Origin: Bryobacterales bacterium | Lineage (GTDB): Bacteria; Acidobacteriota; Terriglobia; Bryobacterales; UBA6623 | DNA: 34,250 bases | Assembly (NCBI GenBank): GCA_022823865.1 | Contig: JAJEHF010000191.1 | Coordinates: forward strand, 1 to 34,250 | Reading direction: 5' to 3' | Shown here: in pieces, positions 34,209-34,250 of the stretch | Layout: each line of letters opens with the position of its first letter | How positions within the stretch are numbered: the first letter of the stretch is position 1 | Made by a program: the position numbers and the translations under genes | The notes under the pieces: generated by a model | Seen by the model: only the letters and a program-made list of their open reading frames with translations | The model's database searches: none | Told to the model about the DNA's origin: nothing

Positions 34209-34250
34209 CGCTGTCTGCTGCGAGGACTGGACATTTTGTTGTCAGTCTGT

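Noticed and set aside
1..34250. CRISPR arrays, rRNA genes, retrons or complete insertion sequences
   Set aside because: No regularly spaced repeats, rRNA motifs, reverse transcriptase or intact transposase were seen on either strand.

Overview
The window is GC-rich, densely coded bacterial DNA. An Oar-like TonB-dependent receptor with a carboxypeptidase-regulatory N-domain, a CRTAC1/ASPIC-UnbV protein, a lipoprotein sulfatase, many Tat- or lipoprotein-type export signals and arginine biosynthesis genes together suggest an Acidobacteriota-like organism, possibly from a marine or sponge-type metagenome. That placement is an inference from gene content; there is no rRNA to confirm it. The recognised genes end in TAG or TGA in roughly equal numbers and none of the intact ones ends in TAA.

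Layout. 1-5416: a TonB-dependent receptor (minus) divergent from a secreted beta-propeller protein (plus). 5610-11209: a minus-strand set made of a SWIM zinc-finger protein, a SNF2-family ATPase and, after a 355-bp gap, a conserved unknown protein with a charged helical segment. 11461-12094: a VapBC toxin-antitoxin pair. 12219-18720: a Tat/lipoprotein hydroxypyruvate-isomerase-like protein, argC-argB with overlapping ends, a rhomboid protease with a zinc ribbon, an orphan Phd-type antitoxin, a ROK-family protein lacking the usual zinc motif, a secreted HNH/Excalibur nuclease and a YtxH protein. 18836-18912: tRNA-Pro(CGG). 19039-22742: a tightly coupled operon of an HpcH/HpaI-type aldolase followed by all three TRAP transporter parts (DctP, DctQ, DctM).

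22955-29812 is an accessory stretch rich in decayed restriction genes. It holds a 3' remnant that looks like type I specificity subunit hsdS, abutting an intact Fic protein gene. It also holds an operon for an FMN-dependent 2-hydroxyacid oxidase, a Tat-exported propeller and a tetraheme cytochrome c, and an orphan HigA-like regulator. A membrane-anchored Mrr-type nuclease is broken by one in-frame TAA, an MmeI-like N-terminal fragment is broken by an in-frame TAG and has lost its catalytic lysine, and there is a 5'-truncated tyrosine recombinase. 29809-34208: a methyltransferase, a 3' fragment of an RraA-family gene, a sulfatase, and an SGNH hydrolase whose C-terminus is replaced.

How the genes may work together. 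The aldolase-TRAP operon looks like uptake and breakdown of an organic acid. The oxidase-propeller-cytochrome operon looks like oxidation of a hydroxyacid at or outside the membrane, with electrons passed to a c-type cytochrome. The SNF2-SWIM-unknown set is the best candidate for an under-described DNA-acting system. The restriction relics mark a locus that has gained and lost defence genes. All functional links are inferred from gene order and motifs; no database search was possible.
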